Below are positions 36,694-46,229 of a stretch of DNA of 64,000 nt, in pieces; position 1 is the first letter of the stretch, and each line of letters opens with the position of its first letter. Location of the stretch: positions 372,001 through 436,000 of the forward strand of contig JAUXXJ010000004.1 in assembly GCA_030681195.1 (NCBI GenBank), in the 5' to 3' direction. The notes beneath the pieces are model-generated. The model ran no database searches, was not told where the DNA came from, and saw only the letters and a list, made by a program, of their open reading frames with translations. The position numbers were made by a program, and so were the translations under genes. The stretch is from Rhodocyclaceae bacterium (GTDB lineage Bacteria; Pseudomonadota; Gammaproteobacteria; Burkholderiales; Rhodocyclaceae).

Positions 36694-37433
36694 GCGATCT
36701 GACGCTGTTACTGGTTGACGACGAACCGCCGGCGCGCGCGCGGTTGCGCGCCTTGCTGTCCGATATCGCGGGCGAACTACCGCACCGGATTATCGGTGAG
36801 GCGGGCGACGGAATTGCGGCCCTTGAACTGCTTGCACACCATCAGGCCGACATCGCCCTCATCGACATTCGCATGCCGCGCATGGATGGTCTTGAACTGG
36901 CCCAGCAACTGGCGGGATTGCCGCATCCGCCCGCAATTGTCTTCGTGACGGCCTACGACGAATTTGCGCTCAAGGCGTTCGAACTGGCTGCGGTGGATTA
37001 CCTGCTCAAGCCGGTGCGTGCGCCGCGCCTGCTGGAGGCTTTGAAGAAAGCACGCCGTCTCGCCAGCGCCGACTTTTCCGTCATCGCCCCTGCAAGCCGA
37101 GCCCGCCTGCGCGTGGTCGAGCGTGGCCAGGTGCTGCTGCTACCCATCGATGACATCCTCTATCTGCGTGCCGAACAGAAGTACGTCACGGCGCGTACCG
37201 TCGAGCGCGACTATCTGCTTGAAGAATCGCTGGCCCATCTTGAAAACGAATTTCCCCAACGCTTCGTGCGCATCCATCGCAACTGTCTTGTCGCGGCAGC
37301 GGCCGTCGGTGGTGTGGCCCGTGAAGAGAGCGGCGGCGAGACGCACTGGGCACTATGCCTCAAGGGCGTGCCGGAACATTTGCCGGTGAGCCGCCGCCAG
37401 TGGCCGCAGGCAAAGGCGCAACTCGGCTTGTAA
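36690..37433 (+). CDS. LytTR-family response regulator (AlgR-like)
   Basis: The 247-residue protein has a receiver domain (LVDDEPPARARL, phosphoacceptor D59 in LIDIRMPRMDG, lysine in DYLLKPV) and a C-terminal LytTR DNA-binding domain (about 140-245, with FVRIHRNCLV). The linker between them is supplied by the dispersed repeat, read RLASADF at about 122-129. The partner kinase is immediately upstream. Confidence 0.9.
   Translation: MSDLTLLLVDDEPPARARLRALLSDIAGELPHRIIGEAGDGIAALELLAHHQADIALIDIRMPRMDGLELAQQLAGLPHPPAIVFVTAYDEFALKAFELAAVDYLLKPVRAPRLLEALKKARRLASADFSVIAPASRARLRVVERGQVLLLPIDDILYLRAEQKYVTARTVERDYLLEESLAHLENEFPQRFVRIHRNCLVAAAAVGGVAREESGGETHWALCLKGVPEHLPVSRRQWPQAKAQLGL
37054..37076 (-). 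repeat. dispersed 23-base repeat, copy 10 (in LytTR regulator)
   Basis: One mismatch to the consensus; read as RLASADF exactly in the receiver-LytTR linker. Confidence 0.85.
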
Positions 37434-37494
37434 GCTGTCCGTGCTGCCTTGCAATATAGAATGAACAATTAGCCATATTCCCCCGAGCATTCAC

Positions 37495-40400
37495 ATGAAA
37501 CCTATCCGCAGCATCCTTGTCGCCAACCGTAGCGAAATCGCCATCCGCGTTCTGCGCGCCGCCAGCGAAATGGGCATCCGCACCGTCGCCATCTATTCCA
37601 GCGAAGACCGTTTCGCGCTGCACCGCTTCAAGGCCGACGAGTCCTACCTCGTCGGCGCGGGCAAGAAACCCATCGCCGCCTATCTCGACATCGAGGACAT
37701 CATCCGCATCGCCAAGGAGGCACAGGTCGATGCGATCCATCCGGGCTACGGCTTCCTGTCGGAGAACCCCGATTTTGCCGAGGCTTGCGCCAAGGCCGGC
37801 ATCACCTTCATCGGCCCGCAGCCCGAAGTGATGCGCCTGCTGGGCAACAAGGTGTCGGCGCGCGAGCTGGCCGAGAGGGCGGGCGTGCCGGTCGTGCCTG
37901 CCACCGGCGCATTGCCGCATGACCTCGCAGCGGCGAAGCAGCAGGCGGCCGCCGTCGGCTATCCGTTGATGCTCAAGGCCAGCTGGGGCGGCGGTGGGCG
38001 CGGCATGCGCGTCATCGAAACCGAGGCCGATCTCGGCCCCAGCATGGAAATCGCCCGTCGCGAGGCGCTCGCCGCCTTCGGTAACGACGAGGTGTATCTG
38101 GAAAAACTCGTGCGCCGCGCACGCCACGTCGAGGTGCAGGTGATGGGCGACACGTACGGCCAGCGCGTGCATCTGTTCGAGCGCGACTGCACGGTGCAGC
38201 GCCGCAACCAGAAGGTCGTCGAGCGCGCCCCCGCACCCTATCTTTCCGAACAGCGTCGCAGCGAGCTGTGCGAGGCCGCGCTGCGCCTCGCCAAGGCCGC
38301 AAACTACACCCACGCCGGCACCGTCGAGTTCCTCATGGACGCCGAGACCGACCGGTTCTACTTCATCGAGGTGAACCCGCGCATCCAGGTCGAGCACACC
38401 GTCACCGAGGAAATCACCGGCATCGACATCGTCAAGTCGCAGATCCGCATTTCGGAAGGCGGCCGCATCGGCGACGAGGACTGCTACGTGCCCCTGCAGG
38501 AAAACATCCGCATGAACGGCCACGCCGTGCAGTGCCGCGTCACCACGGAAGATCCCGAGAACGGCTTCACGCCCGACTACGGCCGCATCAACGTCTACCG
38601 CAGCCCGGCCGGCTTCGGCATCCGCCTCGATGGCGGCACGGCCTATTCCGGCGCGGTGATTACGCCCTACTACGATTCGCTGCTGGTGAAGGTCACGGCC
38701 TGGGGCCAGTCGCCGGCCAAGGCTGCCGCGCGCATGGACCGCGCGCTGCGCGAATTCCGCGTGCGCGGCCTCGCCTCGAACCTGCTGTTTCTCGAAAACG
38801 TCATCGCCCACCCGCTGTTCCTCTCGGGCGAGTGCACCACGCGCTTTATCGACGAGACACCCGAGTTGTTTACCTTCCAGAAACGCAGGGATCGTGCGAC
38901 CCGCATGCTCAAGTTCCTCGGCGAGGTGATGGTGAACGGCAACCCCGAGATGAAGGGACGCACGATCCCGACGCTGCCGCTGGCGCAGCCGATCAAGCCG
39001 GCGGGCGTGGATCTTTCCGCCGCGCCGCCCGCCGGTACGCGCCAGCGCTTGAAGTCAATGGGTGCCGCGAAATTTTCCGCGTGGATGCGCGACGAAAAGC
39101 GCGCGCTGCTCACCGATACGACGATGCGCGACGCGCACCAGTCGCTGTTCGCCACGCGCATGCGCACCCACGACCTCACCGAGATCGCGCCGCACTACGC
39201 ACGCCTGGCACCGGAACTGTTCTCGCTCGAATGCTGGGGCGGCGCCACCTTCGACGTGGCGATGCGCTTCCTCAAGGAAGACCCGTGGGAACGCCTCGCG
39301 CGCCTGCGCAGCGCCATGCCCAACATCCTGTTCCAGATGCTGCTGCGCGGTTCGAACGCCGTGGGTTACACCAGCTACTCCGACAACGTCGTGCGCTATT
39401 TCGTGCAGCAGGCGGCACTGGCCGGCATCGACGTTTTCCGCGTCTTCGACTCGCTCAACTGGGTCGAGAACATGCGCGTGTCGATGGATGCGGTGATCGA
39501 ATCCGGTGCGTTGTGCGAAGGCACGATCTGCTACACCGGCGACATCTTCGATGCCAAGCGTCCCAAGTACAACCTCAAGTATTACGTCGACCTCGCCAAG
39601 CAGTTGGAAAAGGCCGGCGCGCACATCATCGCCATCAAGGACATGGCCGGCGTGTGCAAGCCGCGCGCGATCCGCGAATTGGTGAAGACCCTGAAGCAGG
39701 AAGTCGGGTTGCCGCTGCACTTCCACACCCACGACACCAGCGGCATTGCAGCAGCCTCGGTGCTGGCGGCCGTGGAAGCCGGCTGCGACGCGGTGGACGG
39801 CGCGCTCGACAGCATGAGCGGCCTCACCTCGCAGCCCAACCTCGGCGCCATCGCCGCCGCGCTGGCCGGCACAGAGCGCGACCCCGGCCTCGACTTCGAC
39901 AACATGCAAGCGCTCTCGCACTACTGGGAAGGCGTGCGCCGCCAGTACGCGCCCTTCGAGGCCGATATCCGTTCCGGCACCGCCGACGTCTATCGCCACG
40001 AGATGCCGGGCGGCCAATACACCAACCTGCGCGAACAGGCGCGCGCCATGGGCATCGAGCATCGCTGGGGCGAAGTGTCGAAGGCCTATGCCGACGTCAA
40101 CCTGTTGTTCGGCGACATCGTCAAGGTCACGCCGACCTCCAAGGTCGTCGGCGACCTGGCGCTCTACATGGTCGCCAATGGCCTGACGCCGGAAGACGTG
40201 CGGAACCCGGCGCGCGAAATCGCCTTCCCCGATTCCGTCATCTCGCTGATGCGCGGCGAACTCGGCTTCCCGCCCGACGGTTTCCCCGCCGACTTGCAGG
40301 CGAAGGTGCTCAAAGGCGAGGCTCCGCTCAAGGGTCGCGCCGGCGATTCGCTGCCGCCCGTCGACCTCGAAGCCAAGCGCGCCGAGGCCGAGAAGGCCTG

Positions 40401-40941
40401 CGGCCACAAGATCACGGATACCGATCTCGCCTCGTACCTGATGTATCCCAAGGTCTACAAGGATTACGCCGCGCACCGCAGCCACTACGGCGACGTCTCG
40501 CAACTGCCGACGCCCGCCTTCTTCTACGGCCTCGCCGCCAACGAGGAAATCAACGTCGAACTGGAGCGCGGCAAGAGCCTCATCATCTCGCAGCAGGGAA
40601 CGGCAGGGCCGGACGAGGAAGGCCAGGTCAAGGTCTTCTTCGAGCTCAACGGCCAGTCACGCACCATTCGCGTCCCCAAGGCCGGCCTCGCCAATGTGCG
40701 CACCAAGCCACAAGCGGAGGAAGGCAACCCGAAGCATGTCGGTGCGCCGATGCCGGGCACCATCGTTACTGTGGCTGCCCAGACGGGGCAGAAGGTGGCA
40801 AAAGGCGATCCGCTGGTGTCCATCGAAGCGATGAAGATGGAAACAATGCTCACGGCGGAGCACGACGGCACGGTCAAAGCCATCCACTGCCGCCACGGCG
40901 AGGCGATCAACGCGAAGGACTTGCTCGTCGAGTTCGAGTGA
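37495..40941 (+). CDS. pyc: pyruvate carboxylase, single-chain
   Basis: The enzyme carboxylates pyruvate to oxaloacetate using biotin and ATP. The 1148-residue protein carries, in order, biotin carboxylase (1-450; SWGGGGRGMRVI, EVNPRIQVEHTVTEE), carboxyltransferase (from about 540; LLTDTTMRDAHQSLFATRM), a PC tetramerisation region, and a biotinyl domain with EAMKMET (biotinylated K1114). All sites are intact. It is monocistronic, 61 bases after the response regulator, and a degenerate repeat follows its stop directly. Confidence 0.95.
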   Translation: MKPIRSILVANRSEIAIRVLRAASEMGIRTVAIYSSEDRFALHRFKADESYLVGAGKKPIAAYLDIEDIIRIAKEAQVDAIHPGYGFLSENPDFAEACAKAGITFIGPQPEVMRLLGNKVSARELAERAGVPVVPATGALPHDLAAAKQQAAAVGYPLMLKASWGGGGRGMRVIETEADLGPSMEIARREALAAFGNDEVYLEKLVRRARHVEVQVMGDTYGQRVHLFERDCTVQRRNQKVVERAPAPYLSEQRRSELCEAALRLAKAANYTHAGTVEFLMDAETDRFYFIEVNPRIQVEHTVTEEITGIDIVKSQIRISEGGRIGDEDCYVPLQENIRMNGHAVQCRVTTEDPENGFTPDYGRINVYRSPAGFGIRLDGGTAYSGAVITPYYDSLLVKVTAWGQSPAKAAARMDRALREFRVRGLASNLLFLENVIAHPLFLSGECTTRFIDETPELFTFQKRRDRATRMLKFLGEVMVNGNPEMKGRTIPTLPLAQPIKPAGVDLSAAPPAGTRQRLKSMGAAKFSAWMRDEKRALLTDTTMRDAHQSLFATRMRTHDLTEIAPHYARLAPELFSLECWGGATFDVAMRFLKEDPWERLARLRSAMPNILFQMLLRGSNAVGYTSYSDNVVRYFVQQAALAGIDVFRVFDSLNWVENMRVSMDAVIESGALCEGTICYTGDIFDAKRPKYNLKYYVDLAKQLEKAGAHIIAIKDMAGVCKPRAIRELVKTLKQEVGLPLHFHTHDTSGIAAASVLAAVEAGCDAVDGALDSMSGLTSQPNLGAIAAALAGTERDPGLDFDNMQALSHYWEGVRRQYAPFEADIRSGTADVYRHEMPGGQYTNLREQARAMGIEHRWGEVSKAYADVNLLFGDIVKVTPTSKVVGDLALYMVANGLTPEDVRNPAREIAFPDSVISLMRGELGFPPDGFPADLQAKVLKGEAPLKGRAGDSLPPVDLEAKRAEAEKACGHKITDTDLASYLMYPKVYKDYAAHRSHYGDVSQLPTPAFFYGLAANEEINVELERGKSLIISQQGTAGPDEEGQVKVFFELNGQSRTIRVPKAGLANVRTKPQAEEGNPKHVGAPMPGTIVTVAAQTGQKVAKGDPLVSIEAMKMETMLTAEHDGTVKAIHCRHGEAINAKDLLVEFE

Positions 40942-40964
40942 AATGTCGGCGCTGGGCCGACGGC
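40941..40964 (+). repeat. dispersed repeat, degenerate copy 11 (after pyc)
   Basis: Four mismatches in 24; it belongs to the AAATGTCGG subtype also seen in recQ and the AddA-like gene. It begins at the last base of the pyc stop codon. Confidence 0.55.
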
Positions 40965-41038
40965 GATCACGACGACCGCAATCTCTTTGTCCGCGTAACT
41001 CGTGGGCCATTCAAATCCGGCCGGGTACCACGCTATTT

Positions 41039-41952
41039 AAACGGGCGGTGCGCTGCTCGGTTTCGTTTTCGGCCTGTTTGTCATGCGTTCTGTGTTGCGC
41101 ACCCTGGGATGAGAACCGGCCGTGGTTTCGGAAATCGTCAGTAAGGTGGCCGATGGCGACCTGACGGTCAAGGTCGATTTGCGCAATGGCGACACCACCA
41201 GCATGCTCGCTGGCATCACGGGCATGATCGGCAAGCTTACCCAGATCATCTCCGAAGTGAATATCGCCTCGAGCGCCCTCAATAATGCGGCTGGTCAGAT
41301 CTCTGCTACGGCGCAGTCATTATCGCAGGCCAGTTCCGAGCAAGCTGCCTCGGTCGAAGAAACCACGGCGTCCGTCGAGCAGATGACTGCCAGCATCACC
41401 CAGAACACCGAGAACGCCAAGGTCACCGACGGCATGGCGACCTCAGCCTCCCACCAAGCCGAGGAAGGCGGTGGCGCCGTCAAAGAAACTGTCGATGCGA
41501 TGAAGCAGATCGCCGACAAGATCGGCATCATCGACGACATCGCCTACCAAACCAACCTGCTCGCCCTCAACGCCGCCATCGAAGCTGCCCGCGCCGGCGA
41601 ACATGGCAAGGGCTTCGCGGTGGTCGCTGCCGAAGTGCGCAAGCTGGCCGAGCGCTCCCAGGTCGCCGCCCAGGAAATCGGCCAGATCAACGGCGCGATG
41701 GGCCAGTTGAACAAGGCGACCCAGCAGAACGCCTCCGCTTCCGAGGAACTCGCCGCCACGGCCGAGGAAATGGGCGGCCAGGCCGCACAGCTGACCGAAC
41801 TGATGAGCTTCTTCCGCCTCGACAGCAATGCAAAAGTCGGCGCTGGCGGGACGGCGAAGAATGTTCGTTCCATCGCCAAGCCGGCCGCGCGCGCCGCTGC
41901 CAGCCACAAGGTTGCGGCAACCGCCGATGAACAGGACTTCGAGCGCTTCTGA
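41039..41952 (+). pseudogene. methyl-accepting chemotaxis protein remnant
   Basis: The visible part reads as a second membrane helix (LLGFVFGLFVMRSVLRTLG), an in-frame TGA at 41110-41112, then the HAMP end and signalling domain ([47 protein letters not shown]). The whole periplasmic sensor is missing. Within the signalling domain AAQEIG joins directly to [17 protein letters not shown], so roughly 45 residues usually found between them are lost. A GTG at 41122 could still give a 276-residue soluble fragment. An exact dispersed repeat (41833-41855, KVGAGGTA) lies in the C-terminal tail. Nonsense codon, truncation and deletion together indicate a decayed gene. Confidence 0.75.
41833..41855 (+). 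repeat. dispersed 23-base repeat, copy 12 (in MCP remnant)
   Basis: Exact match to the consensus, read as KVGAGGTA between the signalling domain and the tail. Confidence 0.9.
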
Positions 41953-41953
41953 T

Positions 41954-42047
41954 GACCAACCTCCCGCCCCAATCGTCACGCAGGATGCCCTAACGGCGCT
42001 CGGTGGCGGCGAGGCCCATCAGTACCCCACCTTCACCCTCGGCAAAC
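41954..42047 (+). pseudogene. cheW N-terminal remnant
   Basis: An ATG overlapping the MCP stop starts a frame reading MTNLPPQS. After a frameshift the sequence continues as VTQDALTALGGGEAHQYPTFTLG, which resembles the N-terminus of CheW proteins found directly after such receptors. Similarity stops at about 42047 and the rest of the gene is absent. Confidence 0.5.
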
Positions 42048-42221
42048 CTCCCGGGGAGGGCAGTCACAAACGCAAGGGGGGGGGACGTCCTTATTCTCGA
42101 TATACCAAACCTTGCGGGCGACATCGCATTGGGCCCCCAGTTTCTTGGCGTCATATTTTTCTGCAAAGGGATACGCAATCTGACGTATTCCGCGTTTTGC
42201 CCTGGCTCCGTACATTGGCAC
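42033..42221 (-). CDS. small ORF with DUF5710-like motif, possibly a gene fragment
   Basis: A 62-codon frame on the minus strand includes IAYPFAEKYDAKKLGAQCD and ARKVWYIENKD. This resembles the DUF5710 pattern (xxYPFxEKDEAKxLGAxWDxxxKxWY), usually found attached to plasmid or phage primase-like proteins. A G9/C9 homopolymer (42076-42084) falls in the frame just after the motif. No ribosome site is clear. With the decayed MCP and cheW, it suggests a rearranged junction; it may be non-coding today. Confidence 0.4.
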   Translation of the reverse strand: MPMYGARAKRGIRQIAYPFAEKYDAKKLGAQCDVARKVWYIENKDVPPPCVCDCPPREVCRG

Positions 42222-42279
42222 TGTGCCCGCTGAGTTCTGCAGCGGCCAACCGATTACCCATCCCTACAGGAGCCACGCC

Positions 42280-43548
42280 ATGCAACGTCGCAATTTTGTC
42301 AAAGCTACCGCTGTTACCGTCGCACTCGCCGCCGCCGGTTTCCTCTCGGCGCCGGTGCTCGCCGCCGACACCATCAAGGTCGGCATCCTCCATTCGCTGT
42401 CGGGCACGATGGCGATTTCCGAAACGGCGCTGAAGGAAACCGCGCTGATGACCATTGCCGAGATCAACGCCAAGGGTGGCGTGCTCGGCAAGCAGCTCGA
42501 ACCCGTCGTCGTCGATCCAGCCTCCAACTGGCCGCTGTTCGCCGAAAAGGCGCGCCAACTGCTGACGCAGGACAAGGTGGCCGTCACCTTCGGCTGCTGG
42601 ACGTCCGTCTCGCGCAAGTCGGTCAATCCGGTGTTCAAAGAACTCAACGGCCTGCTGTTCTACCCTGTGCAATATGAAGGCGAAGAGCTGGAGAAGAACG
42701 TCTTCTACACCGGCGCCGCGCCTAACCAGCAGGCGATTCCCGCCGTCGAATACCTGATGAGCAAGGACGGCGGTTCGGCCAAGCGCTTCGTGCTGCTCGG
42801 CACCGACTACGTCTATCCGCGCACCACCAACAAGATCCTGCGCGCCTTCCTCAAGTCGAAGGGCGTCGCCGATGCCGACATCATGGAGGATTACACCCCC
42901 TTCGGCCATAGCGATTACCAGACCATCATCGCCAAGATCAAGAAGTTCGCTTCCGAAGGCAAGAAGACCGCCGTGGTGTCGACCATCAACGGCGACTCCA
43001 ACGTGCCCTTCTACAAGGAACTGGGCAATGCCGGCCTGAAGGCGACCGACGTGCCGGTGGTGGCGTTCTCGGTGGGCGAAGAGGAATTGCGCGGCGTCGA
43101 TACCAAGCCGCTGCAGGGCCATCTGGCCGCGTGGAACTACTTCCAGTCGATCAAGAACCCAACCAATGACGCCTTCATCAAGATGTACAAGGACTGGGCC
43201 GTCAAGCAGAAGCTGCCGAATGCCGCGACCGTGGTCACCAACGATCCGATGGAAGCCACCTACGTCGGCATCCACATGTGGGCGCAGGCGGTCGAGAAGG
43301 CCAAGAGCACCGATACCGACAAGGTTATCGCCGCCATGGCCGGCCAGAAGTTCAAGGCACCGTCGGGCTTCGAGATCAAGATGGACGAGAAAAACCATCA
43401 CCTGCACAAGCCGGTGTTCATCGGCGAAGTGAAGGCCGACGGCCAGTTCAACGTGGTGTGGAAGACCAAAGGCCCCGTCCGCGCCCAGCCGTGGTCGCCG
43501 TTCATCGAAGGCAACGACAAGAAGAAGGACGTTCCCGAAGGCAAATAA
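42280..43548 (+). CDS. urtA: urea ABC transporter, substrate-binding protein
   Basis: UrtA is the periplasmic urea receptor. The 422-residue precursor has an export signal with RRNFVKATAVTVALAAAGF and a mature start near ADTIKVG. The body contains the UrtA-typical ILHSLSGTMAISETALK and FGCWTSVSRKSVNPVF. It opens the urtABCDE operon. The stretch 42048-42279 upstream holds no other gene I can support on the plus strand. No urease gene is within the window. Confidence 0.93.
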   Translation: MQRRNFVKATAVTVALAAAGFLSAPVLAADTIKVGILHSLSGTMAISETALKETALMTIAEINAKGGVLGKQLEPVVVDPASNWPLFAEKARQLLTQDKVAVTFGCWTSVSRKSVNPVFKELNGLLFYPVQYEGEELEKNVFYTGAAPNQQAIPAVEYLMSKDGGSAKRFVLLGTDYVYPRTTNKILRAFLKSKGVADADIMEDYTPFGHSDYQTIIAKIKKFASEGKKTAVVSTINGDSNVPFYKELGNAGLKATDVPVVAFSVGEEELRGVDTKPLQGHLAAWNYFQSIKNPTNDAFIKMYKDWAVKQKLPNAATVVTNDPMEATYVGIHMWAQAVEKAKSTDTDKVIAAMAGQKFKAPSGFEIKMDEKNHHLHKPVFIGEVKADGQFNVVWKTKGPVRAQPWSPFIEGNDKKKDVPEGK

Positions 43549-43563
43549 GGTGTTCTGAGCAAA

Positions 43564-43588
43564 CGGGACGGTGCCTGGCGCCGTCCCG
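43564..43588 (+). terminator. hairpin built partly from the dispersed repeat, between urtA and urtB
   Basis: CGGGACGG (43564-43571) pairs perfectly with CCGTCCCG (43581-43588) across nine bases. The right arm is part of an exact repeat copy and the left arm looks like a partial inverted copy. No T-run follows directly, so it may be an attenuator or mRNA-stability element, lowering urtBCDE relative to the highly needed binding protein. Confidence 0.5.
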
Positions 43589-43602
43589 CCAGCGCCGACT
43601 TT
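43580..43602 (-). repeat. dispersed 23-base repeat, copy 13 (urtA-urtB gap)
   Basis: Exact match to the consensus, intergenic; it is flanked by GGC so GGCGC/GCGCC can also pair. Confidence 0.9.
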
Positions 43603-43629
43603 CATTGACTAACTGAATGCGCCATTCTC

Positions 43630-45132
43630 ATGAGTCGTTTTTTCATCGCATTTTTCTGCTGGCTGACGTTCTCTGCGCACGCGTCCATTGATCCCGCGCT
43701 GGTGAAACAGCTCGCGGCCGAAGAGTCCGACGACAAGATCGCCGCCATTCTCAAGATTGCCGAAACGGCCGAACCGGAGGCCCTGACGATCCTCCAGTCG
43801 CTTGCCGACGGCACGCTGATCGCGCCAGACGGCAGCGAGATCATGCTCAACAACCGCATTCGCGGCGTGCTGGCGAATGCCATCGCCGGTCTGCGCCTGT
43901 TCGATGGCGACGCAAAAGTGCGGCGCGCCGCCGCGCAAGAACTGCAAACCAATGTCAGCCTCGAAATGGCGCCTTTGCTGGGAAAAGCGATTGCCCAGGA
44001 AGGCAACGACAAGATCAAGGCGCTGCTGGTCGCTGCCTACGCGCAGGCGAATCTTTCCAGCCCGGATGTCGCGCAGCGTCTTGCCGCCGTGCAGGTACTC
44101 GGGGAATATGCCAGCCGCAATACGCGCAGCCTGCTGCTGCCGCTGGCCAAGGAAGAGGGCGAAGCCGATGCCGCCGTGCGTGCCGCTGCCATCCAGTCCT
44201 TGAAGGTCGTCGAATCCAGACTCGCCGTCGGCGAAACCCTCGGCCGCGTGTTCAGCGGCCTGAGTCTCGGCAGCATCCTGTTGCTTGCCGCGCTGGGCCT
44301 CGCCATCACCTACGGCGTGATGGGCGTCATCAACATGGCGCACGGCGAACTGCTGATGGTCGGCGCCTATGCCACCTATCTGGTGCAAAGCCTGTTCCGC
44401 AGCCACTTCCCCGCATGGATCGATGCTTACGTGCTGGCCGCGCTTCCGGTCGCCTTCTTCGCCGCTGCCGCTGTCGGCATCGTGCTGGAGCGCACGGTGA
44501 TCCGCCGTCTCTACGGCCGGCCGCTGGAAACGCTGCTCGCCACCTGGGGTCTGTCGCTGATCCTGATCCAGGCGGCGCGCGTGTTGTTCGGCGCGCAGAA
44601 CGTCGAGCTCGCCAATCCTGAATGGATGTCGGGCGGCGTCGAACTGATGGCCGGGCTGGTGCTGCCGTGGAACCGCATCGCCATCATCGGCTTCTCGCTG
44701 TTCGTGCTGCTGCTGGTCTGGCTGCTGATGAACAAGACGCGGCTCGGCATGTTCGTCCGTGCCGTGACGCAGAATCGCCCGATGGCTGGCTGCGTCGGCG
44801 TGCATACGGCGAAGATCGACACGCTGGCTTTCGGCCTCGGCGCCGGTATCGCAGGGCTGGGCGGCGTCGCGCTGTCGCAGATCGCCAACGTCGGGCCGGA
44901 CATGGGCCAGGGCTACATCGTCGATAGCTTCATGGTCGTCGTCCTCGGCGGTGTCGGCCAGTTGGCCGGCGCGGTCTGGGCGGCCCTGGGCCTCGGCGTA
45001 TTCACCAAATTCCTCGAAGGCTGGGCCGGCGCCGTGATTGCCAAGATCGTCGTGCTGGTGTTCATCATCATCTTCATCCAGAAGCGTCCGCAGGGCTTGT
45101 TCGCGTTGAAAGGCAGGTTCGTCGAGTCATGA
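43630..45132 (+). CDS. urtB: urea ABC transporter, permease UrtB
   Basis: The 500-residue protein has a signal peptide, a periplasmic HEAT-like N-terminal extension of about 200 residues that is typical of UrtB, and a LivH-type permease domain (GVMGVINMAHGELLMVGAYATYL, GLGGVALSQIANVGPDMGQ). It overlaps urtC by ATGA. Confidence 0.93.
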   Translation: MSRFFIAFFCWLTFSAHASIDPALVKQLAAEESDDKIAAILKIAETAEPEALTILQSLADGTLIAPDGSEIMLNNRIRGVLANAIAGLRLFDGDAKVRRAAAQELQTNVSLEMAPLLGKAIAQEGNDKIKALLVAAYAQANLSSPDVAQRLAAVQVLGEYASRNTRSLLLPLAKEEGEADAAVRAAAIQSLKVVESRLAVGETLGRVFSGLSLGSILLLAALGLAITYGVMGVINMAHGELLMVGAYATYLVQSLFRSHFPAWIDAYVLAALPVAFFAAAAVGIVLERTVIRRLYGRPLETLLATWGLSLILIQAARVLFGAQNVELANPEWMSGGVELMAGLVLPWNRIAIIGFSLFVLLLVWLLMNKTRLGMFVRAVTQNRPMAGCVGVHTAKIDTLAFGLGAGIAGLGGVALSQIANVGPDMGQGYIVDSFMVVVLGGVGQLAGAVWAALGLGVFTKFLEGWAGAVIAKIVVLVFIIIFIQKRPQGLFALKGRFVES

Positions 45133-46229
45133 GAACCCCGCTCACTATCCGCTTCCTGCAAGCCACGCCCAAATCCGGCTGGGTCGCCCTCGTCCTCTGC
45201 GCCGTCCTGGCTTTTGTCGTCATGCCGCTACTGCATCTCGCCGTGCCGCCGGAGAGTCCCTTCCACGTCTCCACCTACGTCATCACGCTGGCCGGCAAGA
45301 TCATGTGCTACGCCATCGTCGCCGTCGCCATGGATTTGATCTGGGGCTACGCCGGCATCCTCTCGCTCGGCCACGGCCTGTTCTTCGCGCTCGGCGGCTA
45401 CGCCTTCGGCATGTACCTGATGCGCCAGATCGGCCGCGACGGTTCCTACCAATCCGACCTACCGGACTTCATGGTCTTCCTCGACTGGAAGGAACTGCCC
45501 TGGTACTGGACGGGGTCGGATTCCTTCCTCTGGGCACTGTTCCTCGCCGTCGCCCTGCCCGGCCTGGTGGCCTTCATCTTTGGTTTCTTCGCCTTCCGTT
45601 CGCGCATCAAGGGCGTGTATTTCTCCATCATCACCCAGGCGCTGACCTTCGCCGCCATGCTGCTGTTCTTCCGCAACGAGACCGGCTTCGGCGGGAATAA
45701 TGGATTTACGGATTTCAAGCGCATCCTTGGCTACAGCATCACCTCGCCCGAGATGCGCGTGATCCTGTTTTCCCTCTCCGCCGCGCTGCTGATGGCGACG
45801 CTGCTGGTCGGCCGCTACCTCGTCGTCTCGAAGTTCGGCCGCGTGCTGGCCGCCATCCGCGACGCCGAATCGCGCACCATGTTCCTCGGCTACAACCCCC
45901 TCTGGTACAAGCTGGCGATCTGGACTTTCTCGGCCATGCTGTGCGGCCTGGCCGGCGCGCTTTACGTGCCGCAGGTCGGCATCATCAACCCGAGCGAAAT
46001 GAGCGCGGCCAACTCCATCGAGATCGCCATCTGGGCAGCCGTCGGCGGACGCGGCACGCTGATCGGCCCGGTGATCGGCGCCGCTATCGTCAATCTGTCG
46101 AAGAGCTTCTTCACCCAGGCTTTCCCCGACTACTGGCTGTTCTTCCTCGGTGCCCTGTTCGTCGGCGTCACGCTCTGGCTGCCCGACGGTGTGGCCGGCT
46201 TGTGGCGCAAATGGAGGAATCGCGCATGA
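45129..46229 (+). CDS. urtC: urea ABC transporter, permease UrtC
   Basis: The 366-residue LivM-type permease has about nine membrane segments and the family motif IWGYAGILSLGHGLFFALGGYA. It overlaps urtB and urtD by ATGA. Confidence 0.93.
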   Translation: MRTPLTIRFLQATPKSGWVALVLCAVLAFVVMPLLHLAVPPESPFHVSTYVITLAGKIMCYAIVAVAMDLIWGYAGILSLGHGLFFALGGYAFGMYLMRQIGRDGSYQSDLPDFMVFLDWKELPWYWTGSDSFLWALFLAVALPGLVAFIFGFFAFRSRIKGVYFSIITQALTFAAMLLFFRNETGFGGNNGFTDFKRILGYSITSPEMRVILFSLSAALLMATLLVGRYLVVSKFGRVLAAIRDAESRTMFLGYNPLWYKLAIWTFSAMLCGLAGALYVPQVGIINPSEMSAANSIEIAIWAAVGGRGTLIGPVIGAAIVNLSKSFFTQAFPDYWLFFLGALFVGVTLWLPDGVAGLWRKWRNRA

